From assembly GCA_002353885.1 (NCBI GenBank), contig DEKO01000112.1, positions 1-7,886 on the forward strand: a stretch of DNA of 7,886 bases. Reading direction: 5' to 3'. The notes beneath the pieces were generated by a model, which was not told the origin of the DNA, ran no database searches, and saw nothing but the letters and a program-made list of their open reading frames with translations. The position numbers were made by a program, and so were the translations under genes. Shown in pieces: positions 1 through 7,076 of the stretch (its first letter is position 1; every line of letters begins with the position of its first letter). The stretch comes from Porphyromonadaceae bacterium UBA2720. Its GTDB lineage: Bacteria > Bacteroidota > Bacteroidia > Bacteroidales > Muribaculaceae.

Positions 1-71
1 GATTTTTGCGCATTTGCCCAACAATTTCTTTAAAAAAGACACGCATGTATCTGAACGTTTCTCGCAAAAAA

Positions 72-210
72 CCATCAAACTCGGTCAGATTTTACACAAA
101 CGATCACTTATTTCCAAGTTTTTCAGTTATTATCATTTGACGGCCTTTGGCGGATTTTGATGGCTTTGGTAGAGAATGGTTTTCCGTCAAACTCATCAAA
201 ACCCATCAAA
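72..210. repeat. Cluster of CCRTCAAA-type short repeats
   Basis: The octamer CCATCAAA or CCGTCAAA occurs on the + strand at 72-79, 184-191 and 203-210, with a near copy (TCATCAAA) at 193-200. Its reverse complement occurs at 136-143 (TTTGACGG) and 156-163 (TTTGATGG). The two inverted copies sit inside an imperfect direct repeat, TTTGACGGCCTTTGG at 136-150 and TTTGATGGCTTTGG at 156-169. Copies at 184-210 are spaced 9-10 bp apart. The inverted and direct copies can pair with each other. The rest of 1-364 is AT-rich and shows no credible coding sequence. Function is unknown; a binding-site cluster for a regulator of the downstream ligase is one inference, and a decayed repeat element is another. 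Confidence 0.5.
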
Positions 211-364
211 TTTTTTGGCCAACCCGTTACTTGAAAAGGTCTGAGCATAGAATGGAGCCTTCACAGGGCGAAAACGGAATCACCGTGCAGTCACAGATCG
301 CCGCTGTTAGTATTAAAAAATCAAAAGAATCAACAGAAAACCGTCAGTTTTGATAAATAATTCG

Positions 365-372
365 TATCTTTG
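365..372 (+). promoter_or_regulatory. Bacteroidales -7 promoter element of the acyl-CoA ligase gene
   Basis: TATCTTTG matches the Bacteroidota -7 consensus TAnnTTTG exactly and lies 32 bases before the ATG at 405. No clear TTTG is found at the expected -33 distance; a TTTTG at 348-352 is too close. The match and its position support a promoter, with a short leader of roughly 25 bases. Confidence 0.6.
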
Positions 373-404
373 TAGCTTGTTCAGTACAACAAGCAAAGAA
401 ATCA

Positions 405-2024
405 ATGAAGCATTATCTGACCAAGCTGGCCGAGACGATGAGAGCACGCTGGGACAAGAAGGCGCTCTGCGACTATCAAGGCGACAGTTTCACCTACGGA
501 CAGGTGGCTGCACATGTCGAGCAGTTCAGGCTGTTTATCGAGCGGGCTGGCATCAAGCGAGGCGACAAGATTGCCATCTGTGCGCGCAACTCGGCACGAT
601 GGGCCATGACCTTCTGGGGCATCAATGCCAATGGCTGTGTGGCTGTGCCACTGCTGGCCGACTTCCATCCCGACAACATCTGCACCCTCACCAACCACTC
701 GGACAGCGTGGTGCTCTTCACCGACGACGACATCTGGGCCAAGCTGTCGCCCGAAAAGATGCCGGCACTCAAGGCTGCCATCCACGTCAAGGACGGAGCC
801 CTGCTGTGGCACAGCGACGAGGATGTGGCAGCAGCCTGGCAAGGCCGCGAGCAGGACTACATCCAACGCCATCCGCAGGGCATGACCCCCGACCAGGTGG
901 ACTATGTCACCGACAACCTTGACGATGTGGCCATCATCAACTATACCTCAGGCACCACCGGTAACCCCAAGGGAGTCATGCTCACCTATGGCGCCATGAG
1001 CGACACCGACGAGTTTGCCAACACCCACTTTCCCAACCACCCCGGCGAGACCGTGGTGTCGATGTTACCCATGGCCCACATGTATGGCCTGGCCATCGAG
1101 TTTATCCACCCCAACGTGGATGGGGTGGCGGTCTACTACCTGGGCAAGACGCCGTCGCCCACCACGTTGCTCAAGGCCATGCGCGACGTCAAGCCCTACA
1201 TGGTGGTGACAGTGCCGCTGGTGATGGAGAAGGTCTATGCCAGCTCAATCAAGCCAGCGCTGAAGAAGTTGTGGCCGTTGCTCAGCATCCCGGGCGTGAA
1301 CCGGATAATCTATAACAAGGTGCGCGACAAGCTGCTGGCCGCCTTCGGCGGACGGGTGCGCTGCTTCATCATGGGCGGAGCTGCCCTCAAGCCCGAGGTC
1401 GAGCGCAGCCTGCGCAAGATGCGGCTGCCCTTCACCGTGGGCTATGGCATGACCGAGGCCTGCCCCCTGCTGGGATGGGAGTGGTGGACACAGTTTGCTC
1501 CCGGCTCGTGCGGCAAGGCCGTGCACGAGATTCGCATCGACTCGCACGACCCATTGAGTGTCGTGGGCGAGATACAGGCCCGTGGTGCCAACATCACAGT
1601 GGGCTACTACAAGAATCCCGAGGCCACAGCGGCTGCATTCACACAGGACGGCTGGTTCCGCACCGGCGACCTGGGCATCCTGGACAAGCAGGGGAACATC
1701 TACATCCGTGGCCGCATCAAGTCGATGATCCTGAACTCGTCGGGCCAGAACATCTACCCTGAGGAAATCGAGGCTGTTCTCTCGGGCTGCCAGCATGTGA
1801 CCGAGTGCCTGGCGGTGGACCGTGACGGCAAAATTGTGGCCTTGGTCTACGCCGACCTGCCCGACGACATGGACGATGAGGCCAAGCGCGCCCTGCCAGA
1901 CGACATTCATGCCGAGGCCAACAAGTCGCTGCCGGGCTACAGCAAGATTGCCCGTGTCGAGCTGATGGACTCCCCGTTCGAGAAAACCCCCAAGATGAGC
2001 ATTAAGCGATATCTCTATCGCTGA
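405..2024 (+). CDS. Long-chain fatty acid-CoA ligase-like AMP-forming synthetase
   Basis: This 539-residue protein belongs to the ANL (adenylate-forming) superfamily. Such enzymes convert a carboxylic acid, ATP and CoA to an acyl-CoA through an acyl-AMP intermediate, probably in the cytoplasm or at the inner membrane face. The phosphate-binding loop YTSGTTGNPKG is at residues 180-190, the aromatic/Thr-Glu motif YGMTEACP at 347-354, RTGD at 419-422, and the hinge and C-terminal lid motif GRIKSMILNSSGQNIYPEEIE spans about 436-456. A lysine-rich end (EKTPKMSIKR, 526-535) sits where the catalytic A10 lysine is expected, although the usual GK signature is not obvious. The length is normal for short Bacteroidales versions. 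The start at 405 follows a -7 element at 365-372. Substrate chain length cannot be read from sequence. The gene appears monocistronic, with a hairpin just after the stop. Confidence 0.9.
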   Translation: MKHYLTKLAETMRARWDKKALCDYQGDSFTYGQVAAHVEQFRLFIERAGIKRGDKIAICARNSARWAMTFWGINANGCVAVPLLADFHPDNICTLTNHSDSVVLFTDDDIWAKLSPEKMPALKAAIHVKDGALLWHSDEDVAAAWQGREQDYIQRHPQGMTPDQVDYVTDNLDDVAIINYTSGTTGNPKGVMLTYGAMSDTDEFANTHFPNHPGETVVSMLPMAHMYGLAIEFIHPNVDGVAVYYLGKTPSPTTLLKAMRDVKPYMVVTVPLVMEKVYASSIKPALKKLWPLLSIPGVNRIIYNKVRDKLLAAFGGRVRCFIMGGAALKPEVERSLRKMRLPFTVGYGMTEACPLLGWEWWTQFAPGSCGKAVHEIRIDSHDPLSVVGEIQARGANITVGYYKNPEATAAAFTQDGWFRTGDLGILDKQGNIYIRGRIKSMILNSSGQNIYPEEIEAVLSGCQHVTECLAVDRDGKIVALVYADLPDDMDDEAKRALPDDIHAEANKSLPGYSKIARVELMDSPFEKTPKMSIKRYLYR

Positions 2025-2044
2025 TAAACACCTGCCAACTAGCC

Positions 2045-2075
2045 CAGCCTCCCCTTTCGAAGTGAGGGGAGGCTG
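2045..2075 (+). terminator. Hairpin terminator after the acyl-CoA ligase gene
   Basis: CAGCCTCCCCT at 2045-2055 pairs perfectly with AGGGGAGGCTG at 2065-2075, giving an 11-bp GC-rich stem with a 9-base loop, starting 20 bases after the stop codon. There is no T-run after it, so it may act as a transcript-stabilising 3' hairpin or a factor-assisted terminator. The remaining bases up to 2210 show nothing else recognisable. Confidence 0.55.
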
Positions 2076-2210
2076 AAGCTACGTTGCTATGGCGCAGTGA
2101 CTCCAGCTCCCACCCTGCTCCCTCTCTGAAAGGCGATGTTTGCTGCAGCCTATCGTCAAACAGTTACATGCCATCCTGCACACCTTAAAAAATACTAAAA
2201 GATAGTGCAT

Positions 2211-2245
2211 TTTGGCCAGCGATTGCCGGATAATTGCTAAATTCG
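2211..2245 (+). promoter_or_regulatory. Possible promoter of the membrane protein gene
   Basis: TAAATTCG at 2238-2245 differs from TAnnTTTG at one position and is followed by CAG, as in other Bacteroidales promoters. TTTG at 2211-2214 could be the -33 element, but the 23-base spacing is longer than the usual 19-21. The start codon is 35 bases downstream. Confidence 0.35.
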
Positions 2246-2279
2246 CAGTTCACTAACTTTTTCAACACTGTTTTTCGGC

Positions 2280-2966
2280 ATGAAACCCATCACCAGCATA
2301 TTGCTTGCGTTAGCGCTCATCTGCTATGTGTTTCTGCCCTTCTACGAGATTTCGTTCCAGGGCGGGCTCACAGGATTCAGCTACACCGCAGGCACCATCA
2401 CGCAACGCTTCACCCTGGGCAACACCTTGTTTGCCCTGTTACCCTTCATCACCTGCTTTGCCGCCATCGGCTTCAACACGCTCAAGAACCGCTGGTGGGG
2501 CATCGTGGTGACCCTGCTCATCGTGGTGGGCCTATGGTTCCTTGACCGCACAGGCAACTACCATGACATAGCACTGCGGCATGCGCCCGACATCACCCCG
2601 AGCGAGGATGTGGGCGAGGGCTTCGCCATCATCGCCCTGGGCATCGGCTACAAGGCCTCGCTGGTGCTGCTGGTCTCGGCCCTGTGTTCGGCCATCCTGT
2701 CGATGTTGCCCTTCAAGTTCAACGAGCGCATCGAGCGCGCCGTCGACGAGCGCATCGACCACAGCCTGGAGGACATGCGCGCACTGGGACGCAGCGTGAG
2801 CGAGTGGAACGAGAGCCACCTGCGTCATCCGCGCAAGGGCCCGTCGACGCCCACCGAGACGGCCCCACCCGCCGAGCCAGCCGACAAGACCGCCGTGGCC
2901 ACACCCACTCCCCCACCTCTGCCCGAAGACCCCGAGGACCACTCGCGCTTCATGCCCAAGCAGTGA
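2280..2966 (+). CDS. Hypothetical multi-pass inner-membrane protein with proline-rich tail
   Basis: I do not recognise this 228-residue protein. Hydrophobic segments at about residues 5-22, 46-65, 72-88 and 113-143 suggest four transmembrane helices. The first contains no typical cleavage site and probably stays in the membrane. Residues 146-180 are charged and look helical (FNERIERAVDERIDHSLEDMRALG), and 185-228 form a disordered tail rich in Pro, Thr and Glu, including PPPLPEDPED. The layout suggests a small membrane core with a soluble C-terminal extension. The ATG at 2280 follows a promoter-like element and no earlier in-frame start is apparent. Codon use resembles the neighbours, so recent transfer is not indicated. 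The gene stands alone between the acyl-CoA ligase and rnz, and no function can be inferred from context. Confidence 0.75.
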   Translation: MKPITSILLALALICYVFLPFYEISFQGGLTGFSYTAGTITQRFTLGNTLFALLPFITCFAAIGFNTLKNRWWGIVVTLLIVVGLWFLDRTGNYHDIALRHAPDITPSEDVGEGFAIIALGIGYKASLVLLVSALCSAILSMLPFKFNERIERAVDERIDHSLEDMRALGRSVSEWNESHLRHPRKGPSTPTETAPPAEPADKTAVATPTPPPLPEDPEDHSRFMPKQ

Positions 2967-2977
2967 GCCAATGCATC

Positions 2978-3133
2978 GGGGAGCCCCCCTAAATCCCCCC
3001 TGAAGAGGGGGACTTCCTGTAGTGGCTGGTAGGGACGCTGGCCTTCCCCCCCCCTTTAGGGGAGCCCCCCTAAATCCCCCCTGAAGAGGGGGACTTCCTG
3101 TAGTGGCTGGTAGGGACGCTGGCCTTCCCCCCC
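2978..3133. repeat. Perfect tandem duplication of a C/G-rich hairpin repeat (81-bp period)
   Basis: A unit starting GGGGAGCCCCCC occurs at 2978 and again at 3059; bases 2978-3052 and 3059-3133 read identically. The copies differ only in the length of the closing C-run (nine at 3046-3054, seven at 3127-3133) and the short TTTAG link. Within each unit TCCCCC and GGGGGA form a hairpin (2994-2999 with 3007-3012, and 3075-3080 with 3088-3093). Each unit carries GTAGGGACG (3029-3037 and 3110-3118). A related element lies after rnc, so this is a dispersed intergenic repeat that was locally duplicated. The first hairpin lies just after the membrane protein gene and may help end its transcript. Confidence 0.85.
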
Positions 3134-3156
3134 TACCACCACAACAATGTAACGGC

Positions 3157-3218
3157 TTTACTACCTTACTACCCTACTACTTTACTACTAAAAAACTCCT
3201 TAACTCCTTTAACTACTG
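3157..3218. repeat. Short 8-9 bp tandem repeats upstream of rnz
   Basis: Bases 3157-3190 are built from TTTACTACC, TTACTACCC, TACTACTT and TACTACTA units. Bases 3194-3218 continue with AACTCCTT, AACTCCTTT and AACTACTG. The array ends 17 bases before the TTG start of rnz. No TAnnTTTG promoter is visible between 3134 and 3235, so the array probably lies in or next to the rnz leader. Confidence 0.6.
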
Positions 3219-3235
3219 ATACAACATCATTCACA

Positions 3236-4153
3236 TTGCCTCGACTAGAACTCAACATACTGGGCTGCGGATCGGCCAAGCCCACCGGACGGCACCTGCC
3301 ATCGTGCCAGGTGCTCAACGTGCGTGACAACCTCATCATGATTGACTGTGGCGAGGGCGCCCAGATGGCCATGGCGCGCCAGCGGCTCAAGTTCTCGCGG
3401 CTGCGCCACATTTTCATCAGCCACCTGCACGGCGACCACTGGTTCGGGCTGCCCGGACTGCTGTCGACCATGGCACTGCACGAGATGACTGGCCGGCTGA
3501 CCATCCACATCTTTGCCGACGGGGCCCGGCTGCTGCGCGAGGTCGCCAAGTATGCCGGCGGTGACACCCCCTACAAGCTCGACTTTAACATCATCGGCAC
3601 CCAGCCGGCCCGCATCTACGAGGACAACGCCATCACCGTCGACACCATCAAGCTCAACCACCGCGTGCCCGCCGTGGGCTTTGTCGTGCGCGAGAAGCCC
3701 AAGCTGCGCCACATCCTGCCCGATGCCACGCTTGCACTGGGTGTTCCACACTGGGCCATGAACTCGCTGCGCCAGGGCCAGGACTATGTCACGCCCGAGG
3801 GCGTGGTTGTGCCCAATGCCCAGCTCACCACCGATGCTGACCCCTCCGTGAGCTACGCCTACTGCAGCGACACGCGGCCCAGCCCGCACGTGGTCGAGGC
3901 CATCGAGGGTGTCGACTGGCTCTACCACGAGGCCACCTATGACGACGAGTGCCAGAAGCAGGCTCACGCTCGCTACCACAGCACTGCCCGCGAGGCAGCC
4001 CAGGTGGCGCGCGAGGCCGGCGTCAAGCACCTGATCCTGGGCCACTACTCCAGCCGCTATGACGACGAGACCCCGCTGCTGCGCGAGGCTCAGGAAGTGT
4101 TTGCCGACACCCGCCTGGCCCGCGAGGGACTGGTGGTGGACCTTTTGTCGTGA
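3236..4153 (+). CDS. rnz: Ribonuclease Z (tRNA 3' processing endonuclease)
   Basis: RNase Z is a zinc-dependent metallo-beta-lactamase-fold endonuclease that trims the 3' trailer of tRNA precursors. The 305-residue product fits the short bacterial form. The opening ILGCGSAKPTGRHLPSCQ (8-25) and DCGEGAQ (37-43) are typical of the family. The metal-binding motif SHLHGDHWFG gives His63, His65, Asp67 and His68; His142, Asp212 (in CSDTRPS) and His270 (in LILGHYSSRY) complete the metal site, at almost the same spacing as in the Bacillus subtilis enzyme. The HEAT motif is at 231-234. The flexible-arm region lies around 155-190. The start is TTG at 3236: the family motif begins seven residues later and no in-frame ATG exists in the preceding 50 bases. 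It appears to be a single-gene unit, with an AT-rich gap after the stop. Confidence 0.93.
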   Translation: MPRLELNILGCGSAKPTGRHLPSCQVLNVRDNLIMIDCGEGAQMAMARQRLKFSRLRHIFISHLHGDHWFGLPGLLSTMALHEMTGRLTIHIFADGARLLREVAKYAGGDTPYKLDFNIIGTQPARIYEDNAITVDTIKLNHRVPAVGFVVREKPKLRHILPDATLALGVPHWAMNSLRQGQDYVTPEGVVVPNAQLTTDADPSVSYAYCSDTRPSPHVVEAIEGVDWLYHEATYDDECQKQAHARYHSTAREAAQVAREAGVKHLILGHYSSRYDDETPLLREAQEVFADTRLAREGLVVDLLS

Positions 4154-4159
4154 AAAATT

Positions 4160-4189
4160 ACACTTTTTAACAGACGTAAAGTGTTAAAA
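4160..4189. other. AT-rich inverted repeats between rnz and acpP
   Basis: ACACTTT (4160-4166) can pair with AAAGTGT (4178-4184), and alternatively TTTTAACA (4165-4172) with TGTTAAAA (4182-4189), so the two stems are mutually exclusive. The site is 7 bases after the rnz stop and about 85 bases upstream of the acpP -33 element. It could be a weak rnz terminator or an operator-like palindrome. Confidence 0.3.
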
Positions 4190-4274
4190 TTGTGAAAGTT
4201 CGGTTAAAACCCCTATAACTTTCTGCTCTATAACATAAAAAAGTGCAACAAAGGCACAATTTCTACTGAATTTT

Positions 4275-4306
4275 TTTGAGCGAACCGAGAAAAAGTTGTT
4301 CCTTTG
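4275..4306 (+). promoter_or_regulatory. Promoter of the acpP-fabF-rnc cluster
   Basis: TTTG at 4275-4278 and TTCCTTTG at 4299-4306 are separated by exactly 20 bases, the normal Bacteroidota spacing. The -7 box differs from TAnnTTTG only by T for A at its second base and is followed by CAG. The leader to the acpP ATG is about 50 AT-rich bases, usual for a highly expressed gene. Confidence 0.7.
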
Positions 4307-4360
4307 CAGTCTCAATTTGAAGAACAATAACTCTTAACATTAATATTAAAATTTACAACT

Positions 4361-4600
4361 ATGACTGAAATTGCTGAAAGAGTAAAAGCGATTATCGTTG
4401 AGAATCTGGGCGTTAGCGAAACAGAGGTGACTCCCGAAGCTACGTTTGCACAGGACCTGGGCGCCGATTCACTTGACACCGTCGAGCTCATCATGAAGCT
4501 TGAGCAGGCTTTTGACATCAAGATCCCCGAGACCGAGTCGGAGAACATCCAGACCGTGGGCGATGCCATTGCTTATATCGAGAAGGCTCTCGAGGCTTAA
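4361..4600 (+). CDS. acpP: Acyl carrier protein
   Basis: AcpP carries growing acyl chains as thioesters on a 4'-phosphopantetheine arm through the cytoplasmic type II fatty acid synthase. The 79-residue acidic protein has the family length and four-helix pattern. Ser37 in LGADSLD is the phosphopantetheine attachment site, followed by the recognition helix DTVELIMKLEQAFDIKIPE. It lies 64 bases upstream of fabF, its direct enzyme partner, and behind the best promoter in the window. The leader and first codons are AT-rich compared with the rest of the cluster, consistent with strong translation initiation. No terminator is seen between acpP and fabF, so the three genes are probably co-transcribed. 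Confidence 0.97.
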   Translation: MTEIAERVKAIIVENLGVSETEVTPEATFAQDLGADSLDTVELIMKLEQAFDIKIPETESENIQTVGDAIAYIEKALEA

Positions 4601-4664
4601 TCCACAGCACACTGCACAAACATAGTATTTTTTTAGCAACCTAATCCACAATACTCCCACTGTA

Positions 4665-5948
<1,284 letters not shown>

Positions 5949-5968
5949 TACACTTTGGCACTGACCGA

Positions 5969-6754
5969 ATGATGCCCTGCCTGTCCAACCTCATATCACT
6001 CATAAAGCTCCTTTTCGTCAAGGATAAGGAGCTTTATGTTTATGTGCATGGCATCACAGGCTTCTATCCCCGCAACATCGAGCTCTACAAGCTGGCGCTG
6101 GTGCACCGCAGCAAGCCCCTGCAGCTGCCCAACGGACGCTGGACCAACAACGAGCGGCTCGAGTATCTGGGCGACGCCGTGCTCGACCTGGCCGTGGCCC
6201 ACTACCTCTACCAGCAGTTCCCGCGCAAACACGAGGGTTTCCTCACCTCCACCCGGGCCAAGATTGTGCAGCGCGAGAGCCTCAACCGCGTGGGCAAGGC
6301 ATTCCACCTCGAGGCCCACGTGCGCGCAGCCACCCACAGCAACGCCCACAACAGTTACATCAACGGCAACGCCCTCGAGGCACTGGTGGGCGCTGTCTAC
6401 CTCGACCACGGCTACAAGCGCAGCCAGCAGTTCATCATCAAACGCATCGTCAGCCGCCACTTCGACCTCGACGAGCTCGTGCGCACCGAGCAGAACTTCA
6501 AGTCGCGCCTCATCGAGTGGACGCAGAAGTACCACCTAAGCATTGAGTATGCCCTGGTCGACACCATGAACGACCACGACAACAACCCCGTTTTCAAGAC
6601 CGCCGTCATCATCGCCGGCCACTATGCCGCCGACGGCACCGGTTACAGCAAGAAGGAGTCGCACCAGAACGCCTCAAAGAAGGCGCTCGACCGCTTGCAC
6701 ACCGACAAGACCTTCCGCCAGCAAGTGCTCATGCAGCTCGACGAGAATGAATAG
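5969..6754 (+). CDS. rnc: Ribonuclease III
   Basis: RNase III cleaves double-stranded RNA in rRNA precursors and structured mRNAs as a cytoplasmic homodimer. The 261-residue protein has an N-terminal extension (1-38) typical of Bacteroidales versions, the catalytic domain at about 39-165 with signature NERLEYLGDAVLD (61-73; Glu62, Glu65, Asp69), and Glu137 in GNALEALVGAVYLD (133-146). The position matching E. coli Asp114 is Asn134; my recollection is that Bacteroides homologues also have Asn here. The double-stranded RNA binding domain spans about 176-245, ending with GTGYSKKESHQNASKKAL. The start at 5969 (a second ATG follows at 5972) retains the extension, whose segment KLLFVKDKELY resembles Bacteroides RNase III. 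It follows fabF by 20 bases, so it is likely translated from the same message. A strong inverted repeat lies inside the first 25 codons. Confidence 0.95.
   Translation: MMPCLSNLISLIKLLFVKDKELYVYVHGITGFYPRNIELYKLALVHRSKPLQLPNGRWTNNERLEYLGDAVLDLAVAHYLYQQFPRKHEGFLTSTRAKIVQRESLNRVGKAFHLEAHVRAATHSNAHNSYINGNALEALVGAVYLDHGYKRSQQFIIKRIVSRHFDLDELVRTEQNFKSRLIEWTQKYHLSIEYALVDTMNDHDNNPVFKTAVIIAGHYAADGTGYSKKESHQNASKKALDRLHTDKTFRQQVLMQLDENE
6001..6038 (+). other. Perfect 13-bp inverted repeat in the 5' end of rnc
   Basis: CATAAAGCTCCTT at 6001-6013 and AAGGAGCTTTATG at 6026-6038 are exact reverse complements around a 12-base loop. The hairpin occupies codons 11-24 of rnc. E. coli RNase III is known to control its own mRNA by cutting a hairpin in the leader; a similar role here is inference only. 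A shorter competing CCTT/AAGG pairing (6010-6013 with 6020-6023) is possible. Confidence 0.6.
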
Positions 6755-6771
6755 GCCTGTTGGCCGCTAGA

Positions 6772-6861
6772 GAGCCCCCCTCGGTCCCCCCTAAAGAGGG
6801 GGAAGGTCAGAGCAACTGTAGGGACGCGGCGTGCCGCGTGATCAGCCAGGCGGTAGGGACG
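6772..6861. repeat. Dispersed C/G-rich repeat with GTAGGGACG palindrome
   Basis: GAGCCCCCCT, then TCCCCCC and GAGGGGGA, at 6772-6803 resembles the duplicated element at 2978-3133. It is followed, as there, by GTAGGGACG at 6818-6826 and again at 6853-6861. The first of these continues into a perfect palindrome, ACGCGGC (6824-6830) and GCCGCGT (6833-6839), with a 2-base spacer. All four GTAGGGACG copies in the window have the same orientation. Confidence 0.65.
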
Positions 6862-6896
6862 GCCCCCCTCCTCCCCCTTCAGGGGGCTGGGGGGCC
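6861..6896 (+). terminator. Nested GC hairpin, possible terminator of the acpP-fabF-rnc unit
   Basis: An outer stem GGCCCCCC (6861-6868) with GGGGGGCC (6889-6896) encloses an inner stem CCCCC (6873-6877) with GGGGG (6882-6886) around a TTCA loop. It is about 105 bases after the rnc stop and has no T-run. It is a very stable structure that probably marks the end of the operon transcript, but it may equally be just a part of the repeat element. Confidence 0.4.
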
Positions 6897-6921
6897 AGGG
6901 GTTGGGAGTGAGGCTCCATTC

Positions 6922-6973
6922 GGCCCGCTGTTTGGCCTTCGGCCGCTATTTGGGCCTGAGGCCCGCTATTGGC
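6922..6973. repeat. Three tandem 19-bp GGCC-rich units
   Basis: Units start at 6922, 6941 and 6960 with the pattern GGCC(C)GCTRTTTGG(G)CCT; the third is shortened to 14 bases. Junctions form small hairpins: GGCC-TTC-GGCC at 6934-6944 and GGGCC-TGA-GGCCC at 6952-6964. The array runs directly into the heptanucleotide repeat. Confidence 0.7.
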
Positions 6974-7020
6974 TTATAGCTTATAGCTTAAAGCTTAAAG
7001 CTTACCGCTTATAGCTAAAG
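6973..7020. repeat. Heptanucleotide tandem array (CTTATAG/CTTAAAG)
   Basis: Seven consecutive units: CTTATAG, CTTATAG, CTTAAAG, CTTAAAG, CTTACCG, CTTATAG and a 6-base CTAAAG. The last units cover the place where the -33 element of the following promoter should be (about 7011-7015). Gain or loss of units would alter sequence upstream of the promoter, and shortening could affect it directly. Confidence 0.85.
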
Positions 7021-7033
7021 TCTAATTTTTTTG

Positions 7034-7041
7034 TAACTTTG
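7034..7041 (+). promoter_or_regulatory. Bacteroidales -7 promoter element of the TonB-domain gene
   Basis: TAACTTTG is an exact TAnnTTTG match followed by CAG, 35 bases before the ATG at 7077. No TTTG is present at the -33 distance; that position falls in the heptanucleotide array. Confidence 0.7.
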
Positions 7042-7076
7042 CAGTATCCATTTCACTTCACAATCAGTTACACAAC

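Noticed and set aside
348..352. TTTTG as -33 element for the TATCTTTG box
   Set aside because: The gap to the -7 box is only 12 bases, far shorter than the usual 19-21.
147..353. Open frame of 68 codons before the acyl-CoA ligase gene
   Set aside because: It covers the CCRTCAAA repeat cluster, shows no family resemblance, lacks a promoter-like element and has the AT-rich composition of intergenic DNA.
2978..3133. CRISPR-like repeats
   Set aside because: There are only two copies, adjacent with almost no spacer, in a C/G hairpin element, so this is a tandem duplication and not a repeat-spacer array.
3245..4045. Long open frame on the - strand across rnz
   Set aside because: It is a shadow of the rnz coding sequence; composition is biased and no motif is seen, whereas RNase Z metal ligands are all present on the + strand.
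6760..7014. Open frame of 84 codons after rnc
   Set aside because: It is translated from GC hairpin repeats and the heptamer array, giving low-complexity protein; no coding signature.
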